64,000 nucleotides of DNA from an uncultured Muribaculaceae bacterium (GTDB lineage: Bacteria > Bacteroidota > Bacteroidia > Bacteroidales > Muribaculaceae), in contig CAUBJF010000002.1 in the NCBI GenBank assembly GCA_958436175.1, forward strand, positions 401,182 to 465,181, given 5' to 3'. The notes beneath the pieces are model-generated. The model made no database searches. It had not been told where the DNA came from and saw only the letters and a list, made by a program, of their open reading frames with translations. Positions 34,490-43,044 of this stretch are shown piece after piece. A program made the position numbers and the translations under genes. Position 1 is the stretch's first letter; the number at the start of each line of letters is the position of its first letter.

Positions 34490-36967
34490 ATGTCAGAGAA
34501 GCTTTTTGCCCAAGTCATACTTCCTCTTCCATTGGGAGAGACTTTCACTTATTCCGTACCCGAAAGTCTGCGTACCAACGTAATAGTCGGCATGAGAGTC
34601 CTCGTGCCCTTCGGCAACAAGCACCTCTACACCGGCCTTATCAGCGACATATCGCCTGTGGCACCTCCGCCGGGCATACCTCTCAAAGAGATAATGATGT
34701 GCCTTGACAACGGCGCCATTGTCCGTACACCACAGATTCGTTTCTGGCAGTGGATAGCAGACTATTATCTGTGTTCCATAGGCGAAGTCTTCAAGGCAGC
34801 ACTCCCGTCGGGCCTCAAAATCGAGAGTGAGACACGAGTTGATATAAACACAGAAGCCTCGCAGGAAGCATTCGAAGATCTCAGCGAACGAGAACTGTCA
34901 GTTCTTTCTTATCTCAAAGAAGAAGGGAGCACAGCAGTCCGCTCTATTGCCGGAAAACTCTCCATGCCGACTGCCGAAGCGACCATTTCAAAGATGGTCG
35001 CAAAAGGGCTCCTCATCGTAGCGGAAAAACTCGTGGAGCGCTACCGGGCTATAAAGAAACCCTATGTACGGCCCCTATTTGCAAGGGGTGACAAGAAAGC
35101 CCTCGATGATGCGTTCGAAAACATCAGGCGTTCGCCGAAACAGGAATCAGTACTTGTCGCCCTTCTCGCGTTATCAGAATTTAACCGTACAGACTGTCCG
35201 CTCATAGAAGTGCCGCTTGATGTCCTTCTCGATAAAACAGGAGCTACACGAACAATTGTAAACGCACTGTGCCAAAAAGGTCTCTGCGAGATATACGGCA
35301 AAGAGGTCAACCGCTTCACAAACACGTTCAACTCCATTTCACCTCTTCCCTCCCTCTCTCCGGCACAGGAGAAGGTGCTCGGCGAAATACACACATCCTT
35401 CCACGAAAAGGACGTAACCCTTCTGAGAGGTGTCACCTCTTCCGGCAAGACGGAAATCTACTGCCATCTTGCCGACTACGTCTTGCGCAAAGGCGAGCAG
35501 GTACTCTTTCTTGTTCCCGAAATAGCACTGACAACCCAGCTTACACAGAGACTGCAAAAAGTGTTCGGCGACAAGGTAGTTATCTACCACTCCAAGTTTT
35601 CCGACAACGAGCGGGTAGAGATATGGAACAAGCTGCTGAATTCCCATGAACCGATGATAATACTTGGAGCCCGGTCCTCCGTCTTCCTTCCTTTTGCCAA
35701 ATTAGGACTTGTGATTGTCGACGAAGAGCATGAATCGAGCTACAAACAGTACGACCCCGCACCTCGCTACAATGGTCGGGACGCAGCTATAGTACTGGCC
35801 AACCTTCACGGAGCCAAAACCCTCTTGGGAAGCGCCACGCCGACCATTGAGACCTACCATAAGGCCAAAAGCGGCAAGTTCGGGCTTGTGGAAATTACAG
35901 AACGTTTCGGCAATGCCCCCCTCCCGAAAATCGATATTGTCGACATGCGCCGGGAGCGAAAGATGAAAGCAGTGTCGGGTTATTTCTCGCTAAGCCTCAT
36001 CAGGGCTGCCAGTGATGTCATTAGCCGAGGACGCCAGTCCATTTTCTTCCACAACCGTCGCGGATATGCCCCACTGGCCAGATGCAAGATGTGCGCCTTC
36101 ACACCAAAATGCAACTATTGCGATGTGTCCCTGACCTACCACCGCCGCATGAACAAGCTTCAGTGCCATTACTGCGGAGCCTTATACCCGGTACCGGAGA
36201 AATGCCCGGAATGTCACGAGCCGGCCATCGAAATCATAGGCTACGGCACGGAACGTCTCGAAGACGAAATCTCCGAAGAATTCGCAGGAAAGAAAGTGCT
36301 GAGAATGGACCTCGACACCACACGCAACAAAGAGGGTTACAGCAAAATAATCGATGAGTTCTCGAAAGGGAATGCTGATATTCTCGTCGGGACTCAGATG
36401 GTGACCAAAGGTCTTGATTTCGGCGGCGTGGAACTTGTCGGTATACTCAATGCCGACAGCCTCATCAATTTCCCCGATTTCAGGGCTGCGGAACGAGCTT
36501 TCAACATGATGGAACAGGTTGCAGGACGGGCCGGTCGCCGCAATGATAGCGGCAGAGTCATCATACAGACCTATAATCCGGAGCATCCTGTCCTTGACTA
36601 CGTGCGCCGTCACGACTACACTGGTTTTTTCGCGCACGAACTTGAAGAACGACGCGCTTTCTCCTTCCCTCCATTCTCAAGGATAATAAATATCTACCTT
36701 CGTCATCGCGATCCGCGTACAGTGGCTGAGATAGCCGCCAAATTCGCATCCTCGCTCAAGGCAGTCTTCGGCCAGCGCATCTCCGGTCCTCAGGAACCTC
36801 CGGTAAGCCGCGTTCAGTCGCTCTATATCCGTAAAATCATGCTAAAGGTCGAATCTGAAGCATCTATGAGCAAAGTCAAGGATATACTCCGGAGCAAATA
36901 TGCCGAGCTGACGGCTTCGCCTCTTGTGCGTGGGGTCAACATTCATTACGATGTCGACCCAGCGTAA
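34490..36967 (+). CDS. priA: Primosomal replication helicase PriA
   Basis: An 825-residue helicase that reloads replisomes at stalled forks. Order: N-terminal DNA-binding domain (VILPLPLGETFTYSVPE, about 7-23), helicase core with Walker A GVTSSGKTE (near 313) and Walker B VIVDEEHE (near 409), GSATPTIE, then a zinc region with paired cysteines (CKMCAF, CNYC, CHYCG, CPECHE, about 530-575), and motifs VGTQMVTKGLDF and QVAGRAGRRN. Complete length. It is the last gene of the porQ stack and converges with a minus-strand gene 7 bp away. Confidence 0.95.
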   Translation: MSEKLFAQVILPLPLGETFTYSVPESLRTNVIVGMRVLVPFGNKHLYTGLISDISPVAPPPGIPLKEIMMCLDNGAIVRTPQIRFWQWIADYYLCSIGEVFKAALPSGLKIESETRVDINTEASQEAFEDLSERELSVLSYLKEEGSTAVRSIAGKLSMPTAEATISKMVAKGLLIVAEKLVERYRAIKKPYVRPLFARGDKKALDDAFENIRRSPKQESVLVALLALSEFNRTDCPLIEVPLDVLLDKTGATRTIVNALCQKGLCEIYGKEVNRFTNTFNSISPLPSLSPAQEKVLGEIHTSFHEKDVTLLRGVTSSGKTEIYCHLADYVLRKGEQVLFLVPEIALTTQLTQRLQKVFGDKVVIYHSKFSDNERVEIWNKLLNSHEPMIILGARSSVFLPFAKLGLVIVDEEHESSYKQYDPAPRYNGRDAAIVLANLHGAKTLLGSATPTIETYHKAKSGKFGLVEITERFGNAPLPKIDIVDMRRERKMKAVSGYFSLSLIRAASDVISRGRQSIFFHNRRGYAPLARCKMCAFTPKCNYCDVSLTYHRRMNKLQCHYCGALYPVPEKCPECHEPAIEIIGYGTERLEDEISEEFAGKKVLRMDLDTTRNKEGYSKIIDEFSKGNADILVGTQMVTKGLDFGGVELVGILNADSLINFPDFRAAERAFNMMEQVAGRAGRRNDSGRVIIQTYNPEHPVLDYVRRHDYTGFFAHELEERRAFSFPPFSRIINIYLRHRDPRTVAEIAAKFASSLKAVFGQRISGPQEPPVSRVQSLYIRKIMLKVESEASMSKVKDILRSKYAELTASPLVRGVNIHYDVDPA

Positions 36968-36974
36968 AATCCCT

Positions 36975-37472
36975 TCATCGTAAAATATCGTCAAGTTCCT
37001 CTGCCGAAGGGTTATGAGCCACAATTCTACCATTGCGGTCGACCAAGAGCGAACCATAGCCCTCCTCAAGGCCATAATTATCCCGTATAGCTTTCGCTGA
37101 CGCTCCTTCGACATGGTACTGCTGTGACGGTATGAGGCTGTCAAGCCGCACAATTTCTTCGAAAAGCTTGTCTGACTCATCAAAGTTCACCGAAACAAAG
37201 GCCACTTTTGTTCCGGCACTTTGAAGCTTTTTCCTCATCCACGCCGTATATCTGTTAGCAGCTTCGCGAGAAGCCGCATCAGTGCTGTTCCAGAAATTGA
37301 CAAGGACATATCGACCCTTGAGGCTATCCAGAAATACTTTTCCCTGACTGTTGCCGACCACAAGGGCCGGAGCCAGACGACCCAAGGCCGTTCGATAGCG
37401 GGAATCGCTGTAGCCAACCGCACACAGCAACAATCCGACGCATATGAAAACCAATAAAAGTGTACGTTTCAT
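36975..37472 (-). CDS. TlpA-like thioredoxin-fold protein lacking CXXC
   Basis: A 165-residue protein with an N-terminal signal anchor (MKRTLLLVFICVGLLLCAVG) and a thioredoxin/TlpA-like fold (about 30-165). At the usual active site the segment reads YVLVNFWNSTDAASREA, so the WCxxC motif is replaced by WNSTDA and neither cysteine is present. The later cis-proline region (GYGSLLVDRNGRIV) is partly kept. Redox activity is therefore unlikely; a binding or structural role is possible. It converges with priA. Confidence 0.75.
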   Translation of the reverse strand: MKRTLLLVFICVGLLLCAVGYSDSRYRTALGRLAPALVVGNSQGKVFLDSLKGRYVLVNFWNSTDAASREAANRYTAWMRKKLQSAGTKVAFVSVNFDESDKLFEEIVRLDSLIPSQQYHVEGASAKAIRDNYGLEEGYGSLLVDRNGRIVAHNPSAEELDDILR

Positions 37473-37575
37473 TTATCAATCCTTTCCTTGGATAAAACCC
37501 CAAATAAAAATAAATATGCTTTGTAACATCATTTAAAAATTAGTGGGTTAAAAAATTTAAAAATATATCATTATA

Positions 37576-37607
37576 TTTGTAACATTTTACTATTTGAGCT
37601 ATCTTTG
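37576..37607 (+). promoter_or_regulatory. Promoter of the Lrp-type regulator
   Basis: TTTG (37576-37579), 20-bp spacer, TATCTTTG (37600-37607): a full Bacteroidetes promoter 63 bp upstream of the ATG at 37671. It excludes the in-frame start at 37605. Confidence 0.7.
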
Positions 37608-37670
37608 CACCACACAAAGAACCTATTACCTATTCATTATCAGTCATTCATCACATCTATAACAAAACAC

Positions 37671-38135
37671 ATGGCACGACAGTTTTTTGACAACCTCGAT
37701 CTCACGATCCTCCATGCACTGACTCAGAATGCCAGAACCCCGTACCTTGAGATAGCAAGGGAATACGGCGTGTCCGGCGCGGCTGTCCACCAAAGGGTCC
37801 AGCGCCTGCTGTATAACAAAGTGATAACAGGCTCTGAATGTCTGATCGACCCTGAGGCCGTAGGCCTTAATGTTGTAGCCTATCTCGGTATCTGTACTCA
37901 GCCCGATGCCGATATCGATGCGGTCGTTGTAGCGCTCGAAGCCATACCGGAAGTTACGGAATGCCATATCATAGGCGGCCGTTACGACCTCATGGTCAAG
38001 CTGTACGCACACGACAACAAACATCTCTACGATCTTATCAAGACCCGTATCCGTACGTTGCCGGTAGCTTCGACGGAAACAATGGCTTCCTTCGGAGAGG
38101 TGTTCCGCCGTCCGATACCCGTCAGCAACGACTGA
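37671..38135 (+). CDS. Lrp/AsnC-family regulator
   Basis: A 154-residue regulator with an N-terminal helix-turn-helix (LDLTILHALTQNARTPYLEIAREYGVSGAAVHQRVQRL, split over about 8-45) and a C-terminal ligand-binding RAM domain (VVAYLGICTQPDADIDAVVVALE and TECHIIGGRYDLMVKLYAHD, about 65-120). Lrp-type proteins respond to amino acids or other small molecules. It is monocistronic by layout, 177 bp upstream of the propionate operon, and may regulate it; that link is inferred from position only. Confidence 0.9.
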   Translation: MARQFFDNLDLTILHALTQNARTPYLEIAREYGVSGAAVHQRVQRLLYNKVITGSECLIDPEAVGLNVVAYLGICTQPDADIDAVVVALEAIPEVTECHIIGGRYDLMVKLYAHDNKHLYDLIKTRIRTLPVASTETMASFGEVFRRPIPVSND

Positions 38136-38216
38136 CCCCCTACCCTTCCTACTGTTTTTCACACTATTTATCGGCTGTTTTTTGCGATGACAGCTGTGAA
38201 ACTTCAAAATTTTGCT

Positions 38217-38275
38217 TAAATTTGCACATTGAAGCCGCGATAGTCCCGGGCATCTCCCAGGCTTCATCGCGGCTT
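38217..38275 (+). promoter_or_regulatory. Promoter and 5' hairpin leader of the propionate operon
   Basis: TAAATTTG (38217-38224) is the -7 box. Just at the predicted start, AAGCCGCGAT (38232-38241) pairs perfectly with ATCGCGGCTT (38266-38275); the 24-nt loop includes a GGG/CCC pair. The hairpin would sit at the 5' end of the mRNA, 37 bp before the epimerase ATG. Confidence 0.6.
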
Positions 38276-38312
38276 TCACTTTGGCATGAATCAACTTTTA
38301 AAACCATAAACC

Positions 38313-38735
38313 ATGGATATTTCACACATCGAACACATCGGTATCGCCGTCCCCTCGCTGGACGAAGCAATTCCTTTCTATGAAAACATTCTCGGATTCA
38401 AGTGCTTCGCTATCGAGGAAGTACCCGACCAGAAAGTACGTACAGCCTTCTTCAAAGTAGGCCAGACCAAAATCGAACTTCTCGAAGGCACATCGGAAGA
38501 CAGCGCAATCTCCAAGTTCATCGCAAACAACGGCGGTCGCGGCGGCATCCAGCACGTGGCTTTCGCTGTCGAAGACGGCGTTGCCAACGCTCTGGCAGAA
38601 GCAGAATCCAAGGGCTGCCGTCTCATCGATAAGGCTCCCCGTAAAGGTGCCGAAGGCCTCAACATCGCTTTCCTTCACCCAAAATCTACCGTAGGTACAC
38701 TCGTCGAACTCTGCGAGGACCCCAATAAGAAATAA
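38313..38735 (+). CDS. mce: Methylmalonyl-CoA epimerase
   Basis: A 140-residue VOC-fold metalloenzyme that interconverts the R and S forms of methylmalonyl-CoA. Metal ligands and motifs: HIEHIGIAVPSLDEAIPFYE (about 5-24, first His), FFKVGQTKIELLEG, GIQHVAFAVED (second His, about 89) and VGTLVELCED (C-terminal Glu). It is the first gene of the operon with the decarboxylase subunits and connects the mutase product to the decarboxylase. Confidence 0.95.
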   Translation: MDISHIEHIGIAVPSLDEAIPFYENILGFKCFAIEEVPDQKVRTAFFKVGQTKIELLEGTSEDSAISKFIANNGGRGGIQHVAFAVEDGVANALAEAESKGCRLIDKAPRKGAEGLNIAFLHPKSTVGTLVELCEDPNKK

Positions 38736-38761
38736 GGCTCTACCACTTCAAAAATTACATT

Positions 38762-40315
38762 ATGAGCAGCCAGCTTGAAAAAGTAAAAGAACTCATCGAA
38801 CTGCGCGCCGAAGCACGTATCGGCGGCGGCGAGAAAGCAATCGAAAAGCAGCATGAGCGCGGTAAATACACAGCCCGCGAACGCATAGCACAGCTCCTGG
38901 ACGAGGGTTCGTTCGAAGAACTCGACATGTTTGTCCGTCATCGCTGCTACAACTTCGGACAAGAAAAGAAATCATTCCTCGGCGACGGTGTCGTTACCGG
39001 TTACGGTACTATCGACGGTCGCCTTGTCTATGTCTTCGCACAGGACTTCACTGTCTTCGGCGGCTCCCTCTCCGAGACTATGGCCCTCAAGATCTGCAAG
39101 GTCATGGATATGGCCATGAAGATGGGCGCACCTGTTATCGGTCTTAACGACTCGGGAGGCGCACGTATCCAGGAAGGCATCAACGCACTTGCCGGATATG
39201 CCGAAATCTTCCAGCGCAACATCCTTGCGTCGGGCGTAATCCCCCAGATTTCCGCCATTCTCGGTCCTTGTGCCGGCGGTGCAGTCTACTCCCCCGCCCT
39301 CACCGACTTCACCATCATGGCAAAGGGTATCTCCTACATGTTCCTCACAGGCCCGAAGGTTGTCAAGACAGTTACGGGCGAAGATGTGACCCAGGATGCC
39401 CTCGGCGGTGCCGAAGTACACTCGCAGAAGAGCGGTGTATGCCATTTTGCTGCTGAAGACGGCGAAGACGCTCTCCGCATCATCCGCAAGCTTTTCAGCT
39501 TCATCCCCCAGAACAACCTCGAAGAGCCGCCGCTGGTCGAATGCACCGACCCCATCGACCGTCTCGAGGACTCCCTCAACGAAATCATCCCCGATTCGCC
39601 CAACCGTCCCTACGACATGTACGAAGTCATCGGTGCCATCATCGACAACGGTGAATTCCTCGAAGTACAGCGCGACTACGCCAAGAATATCATCGTAGGC
39701 TTCGCACGCTTCAACGGCCAGGCTGTCGGCATCGTGGCCAACCAGCCCAAATACCTCGCAGGCGTACTCGACAGCAACGCATCGCGCAAGGGCGCACGCT
39801 TCGTACGCTTCTGCGACGCATTCAACATTCCTCTGGTGACCCTCGTCGACGTTCCGGGATTCCTCCCCGGCACAGGCCAGGAATACAACGGTGTGATCCT
39901 CCACGGTGCAAAGCTCCTCTACGCCTTCGGCGAGGCCACTGTGCCCAAGGTGACCGTCACACTCCGCAAGAGCTACGGCGGCAGCCATATCGTGATGAGC
40001 TGCAAGCAGCTGCGCGGCGACATGAACTACGCATGGCCTACAGCCGAAATCGCCGTCATGGGTGGTGCCGGTGCCGTCGAAGTCCTCTACGCCAAGGAAG
40101 CAAAAGCATCCGAGAATCCCGCACAAGTCCTCGCTGACCGCGAAGCTGAATACAACAAGCTTTTCTGCAACCCCTATAACGCAGCGAGATACGGTTATAT
40201 CGACGACGTTATCGAACCTCGCAATACCCGTTTCCGCATCATCCGCGCTCTCCAGCAGCTCGCAACCAAAAAGGTTACCAATCCTGCCAAGAAACACGGC
40301 AACATACCCCTTTAA
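38762..40315 (+). CDS. mmdA: Methylmalonyl-CoA decarboxylase alpha (carboxyltransferase)
   Basis: A 517-residue acyl-CoA carboxyltransferase. Motifs: KYTARERIAQLLDEGSFEELD (split near 37-57), QDFTVFGGSLSE, GLNDSGGARIQEG (about 125-137), GPCAGGAVYSPALTDF (about 167-182), and VDVPGFLPGTGQEYNG plus SYGGSHIVMSCKQL in the C-terminal half. It moves the carboxyl group of methylmalonyl-CoA to the biotin carrier. Context with a sodium-pump beta subunit favours a decarboxylase over a propionyl-CoA carboxylase. It lies 26 bp after mce and 5 bp before the gamma-subunit gene. Confidence 0.93.
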   Translation: MSSQLEKVKELIELRAEARIGGGEKAIEKQHERGKYTARERIAQLLDEGSFEELDMFVRHRCYNFGQEKKSFLGDGVVTGYGTIDGRLVYVFAQDFTVFGGSLSETMALKICKVMDMAMKMGAPVIGLNDSGGARIQEGINALAGYAEIFQRNILASGVIPQISAILGPCAGGAVYSPALTDFTIMAKGISYMFLTGPKVVKTVTGEDVTQDALGGAEVHSQKSGVCHFAAEDGEDALRIIRKLFSFIPQNNLEEPPLVECTDPIDRLEDSLNEIIPDSPNRPYDMYEVIGAIIDNGEFLEVQRDYAKNIIVGFARFNGQAVGIVANQPKYLAGVLDSNASRKGARFVRFCDAFNIPLVTLVDVPGFLPGTGQEYNGVILHGAKLLYAFGEATVPKVTVTLRKSYGGSHIVMSCKQLRGDMNYAWPTAEIAVMGGAGAVEVLYAKEAKASENPAQVLADREAEYNKLFCNPYNAARYGYIDDVIEPRNTRFRIIRALQQLATKKVTNPAKKHGNIPL

Positions 40316-40320
40316 GCGAG

Positions 40321-41244
40321 ATGAAAAAAAGCATTTGTATAATAGCATGCTGCCTGTTGGCACTGTCGACCACCCTCAGCACATCGGCACAGAGCCGAAA
40401 ATCGCTGCGCATCAACGAAGTGATGGTCGCCAACGACAACAGTATAGTCGATGACTACGGTAACCGTAGCGCATGGATAGAGCTCTTCAACTCCAATTTC
40501 GCCCCTCTGGACATATCGAGCGTCTATCTCACCAACGACTCCACGCAGCCTAAGCTCTATCCTGTCCCTATCGGCGACGTCAACACCGAGATACCCTCTC
40601 GCCAGCACATCGTATTCTTTGCCGACGGCGAGCCCAATAAAGGCACATTCCACACCAGCTTCACCCTCAAACCGGGCGAAGACAACTGGATTGGCATATA
40701 CGATGCCGACGGCCTCACCCTCATTGACGAGGTTGTCATTCCTGCCTCCGTACAGCCCGGCCAGACATGGGCACGCACGAAAGACGGTACAGGCGAATGG
40801 GCTCTGCGCACAGGCGGTAAGAATGACTACATCACTCCTTCGAGCGCCAACATCATCAAGGACACCAACAAGAAGATCGAAATGTTCGCCGAGCGCGACA
40901 AGAACGGCTTCGGCATGACCATCATGGCCATGGCCATTGTGTTCAGTGCCCTGCTGCTCCTCTGCCTTTGCTTCTACGGCATAGGCGAGATCGGCAAGTT
41001 CGTATCCAGACTGAACAAGGCACGTAGCGCCCGCGAAGAAGGTATCGATGTCAAGGCTAAAGAAATGACACACGACTCCGGCGAAGAAATAGCCGCTATA
41101 GTCATGGCACTCCACCAGCACCTCAACGCCCACGATGCCGAAAGCACAATCCTTACTATCAACAAGGTGAAGCGCGCCTACTCGCCCTGGAGCTCCAAAA
41201 TCTACGGCCTGCGCGAAGTGCCCGAGCATCACAGAGCGAAGTGA
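40321..41244 (+). CDS. OadG-like gamma subunit with an N-terminal lamin-tail domain
   Basis: A 307-residue protein. After the signal peptide (ending TSAQ) comes a lamin-tail-like domain (about 27-175: LRINEVMVANDNSIVDDYG, AWIELFN, DNWIGIYDADG). A membrane helix follows (about 200-222, MTIMAMAIVFSALLLLC), then an OadG-like cytoplasmic tail. Canonical OadG/MmdD gamma subunits are short, so the periplasmic lamin-tail extension is the notable part. The gene sits between the carboxyltransferase and biotin carrier, where a gamma subunit is expected. The gamma subunit bridges the pump complex; the role of the periplasmic domain is unknown. Confidence 0.82.
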   Translation: MKKSICIIACCLLALSTTLSTSAQSRKSLRINEVMVANDNSIVDDYGNRSAWIELFNSNFAPLDISSVYLTNDSTQPKLYPVPIGDVNTEIPSRQHIVFFADGEPNKGTFHTSFTLKPGEDNWIGIYDADGLTLIDEVVIPASVQPGQTWARTKDGTGEWALRTGGKNDYITPSSANIIKDTNKKIEMFAERDKNGFGMTIMAMAIVFSALLLLCLCFYGIGEIGKFVSRLNKARSAREEGIDVKAKEMTHDSGEEIAAIVMALHQHLNAHDAESTILTINKVKRAYSPWSSKIYGLREVPEHHRAK

Positions 41245-41287
41245 CCCAACCCTGACAATAAAAGAATCCTTCAACTATTGAATAATC

Positions 41288-41722
41288 ATGAAAGAATACA
41301 AATATAAAATCAACGGCAACAACTACTCTGTTTCCGTAGGCGACATAGACGACAACATCGCCCAGGTAGAGGTCAATGGCGTGCCTTATAAAGTAGAACT
41401 CGAACGATCCAAAGTAGCCGCTGTGAAAGTAGCCGCTCCCCGTCCTTCCGCCGCTCCCCGCAAAGCAACAGGCGAGAAAGTGATCTCGAAACCGGCAGCT
41501 CCAGGTGCCGGTGCAGCCGTCAAGGCTCCCCTTCCCGGCGTTGTGCTTTCCATTCCCGTCAAAGTCGGCGATATGGTCAAAGCAGCCGACACAGTGCTCC
41601 TTCTCGAAGCCATGAAGATGGAAAACGCCATCCATGCAGGCCGCGACGGTCGCGTTGCCTCTATCGCCGTCAACCCCGGTGATTCCGTACTCGAAGGCGC
41701 TGTCCTTCTCACCATCGAATAA
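41288..41722 (+). CDS. Biotin carboxyl carrier subunit
   Basis: A 144-residue biotin carrier. The N-terminal region is followed by an alanine/proline-rich linker (about 44-78), then the biotinyl domain with the target lysine K110 in LLLEAMKMENAI. It carries the carboxyl group from the alpha subunit to the membrane beta subunit. The gene lies 43 bp after the gamma-subunit gene and 18 bp before the beta subunit. Confidence 0.94.
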   Translation: MKEYKYKINGNNYSVSVGDIDDNIAQVEVNGVPYKVELERSKVAAVKVAAPRPSAAPRKATGEKVISKPAAPGAGAAVKAPLPGVVLSIPVKVGDMVKAADTVLLLEAMKMENAIHAGRDGRVASIAVNPGDSVLEGAVLLTIE

Positions 41723-41740
41723 TCCGCAAGCACAACGATT

Positions 41741-42898
41741 ATGTCATTCGGTGATTTTCTTTACAACAATCTAGTCCAGTTCTGGGAGCTTACCGGCTTT
41801 GCCAACGCTCAGTTTGGCAACTTCGTGATGCTCGCAGTTGGTCTGTTCTTCATATGGCTCGCCATCAAGAAGAACTTCGAGCCGATGCTCCTCGTACCTA
41901 TCGGCTTCGGTATCCTCATAGGCAACATCCCCTTCAACACCGAAGCCGGGCTCGAAATCGGCATCTATGAAGAAGGCTCGGTGCTGAATATCCTGTACAA
42001 CGGTGTGGCAGCCGGATGGTATCCTCCGCTGATTTTCCTCGGCATCGGTGCCATGACCGACTTCTCGGCCCTTATCGCTAATCCTAAGCTGATGCTTATA
42101 GGCGCAGCCGCACAATTCGGTATCTTCGGTGCCTATATGGTGGCTCTCGCCATCGGTTTTGCTCCGGACCAGGCAGGCGCTATCGCCATCATCGGCGGTG
42201 CCGACGGCCCCACAGCAATCTTCCTTTCGTCGAAACTTGCGCCTAACCTCATGGGTGCCATCGCCGTATCGGCTTACTCATATATGGCTCTCGTGCCCGT
42301 GATCCAGCCGCCGCTGATGCGTCTATTCACAACAAAGAAGGAACGTCTCATCAAGATGAAACCGGCGCGTGCCGTCTCACAGAACGAGAAGATTATCTTC
42401 CCCATCGTCGGCATGCTCCTCACCTGCTTCGTCGTTCCTTCCGGTATCCCTCTGCTCGGTATGCTCTTCTTCGGCAACCTGCTCCGTGAGTGCGGCGTAA
42501 CGACCCGTCTGGCTAAGACAGCAAGCAACGCCCTCACCGACATCGTCACCATCCTCCTTGGTATGACCGTCGGCGCATCGACACAGGCTTCGCAGTTCCT
42601 GACACCACAGACTATCTTCATCTTCTTCCTCGGCTTCATGGCATTTATCATCGCTTCGTCGAGCGGCGTGCTCTTCGTCAAGCTCTTCAACCTGTTCCTG
42701 CCGAAGTCCAAGAAGATCAACCCCCTCATCGGCAACGCAGGTGTATCGGCTGTACCTATGTCTGCACGTATCTCGAACAACCTCGGTCTTGAATACGACC
42801 CGTCGAACTACCTTCTCATGCATGCCATGGGTCCGAACGTAGCCGGCGTTATCGGTTCTGCCGTTGCTGCAGGTGTCCTTCTCGGATTCCTTGCCTGA
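41741..42898 (+). CDS. Sodium-pumping decarboxylase beta subunit
   Basis: A 385-residue membrane protein, about nine or more helices, of the OadB/MmdB family, which decarboxylates carboxybiotin and exports Na+. Family segments: GIGAMTDFSALIANPKLMLIGAAAQFG (split near 96-122), APDQAGAIAIIGGADGPTAIFLSSKLAP (split near 140-170, with the conserved GGADGPT aspartate), and NPLIGNAGVSAVPMSARISN near 327-346. Full length. It is the last gene of the operon and ends at a strong terminator. Confidence 0.95.
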   Translation: MSFGDFLYNNLVQFWELTGFANAQFGNFVMLAVGLFFIWLAIKKNFEPMLLVPIGFGILIGNIPFNTEAGLEIGIYEEGSVLNILYNGVAAGWYPPLIFLGIGAMTDFSALIANPKLMLIGAAAQFGIFGAYMVALAIGFAPDQAGAIAIIGGADGPTAIFLSSKLAPNLMGAIAVSAYSYMALVPVIQPPLMRLFTTKKERLIKMKPARAVSQNEKIIFPIVGMLLTCFVVPSGIPLLGMLFFGNLLRECGVTTRLAKTASNALTDIVTILLGMTVGASTQASQFLTPQTIFIFFLGFMAFIIASSSGVLFVKLFNLFLPKSKKINPLIGNAGVSAVPMSARISNNLGLEYDPSNYLLMHAMGPNVAGVIGSAVAAGVLLGFLA

Positions 42899-42933
42899 TA
42901 TAGACAAGTTCCGGCTCTAAAAGCCGTTACGAT

Positions 42934-42965
42934 AAAAGCGTCGAGCTCCGGCCCGACGCTTTTTT
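42934..42965 (+). terminator. Terminator of the decarboxylase operon
   Basis: AAAAGCGTCG (42934-42943) pairs perfectly with CGACGCTTTT (42954-42963) across 10 nt and runs into TTTTT. It lies 35 bp after the beta-subunit stop. Confidence 0.9.
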
Positions 42966-42984
42966 ATTGCTATCATCGTCGCGA

Positions 42985-43016
42985 TTTGCAGCATCGGATG
43001 ACTTGTTGTAATTTTG
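42985..43016 (+). promoter_or_regulatory. Promoter of the EamA transporter
   Basis: TTTG (42985-42988), 20-bp spacer, TAATTTTG (43009-43016): a full Bacteroidetes promoter 28 bp upstream of the ATG. Confidence 0.75.
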
Positions 43017-43044
43017 CCATCGAATTCGACAAAGAAGAAAGATT

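Noticed and set aside
38972..40363. Long open frame (463 codons) antisense to the carboxyltransferase gene
   Set aside because: The plus-strand gene is an unmistakable conserved enzyme. The antisense frame is low-complexity, acidic and has no recognisable motif; it arises from the GC-biased codon use of the real gene. The same applies to the frames antisense to susC (19279-20577), GH92 (16241-17272) and mutA (45928-47217).
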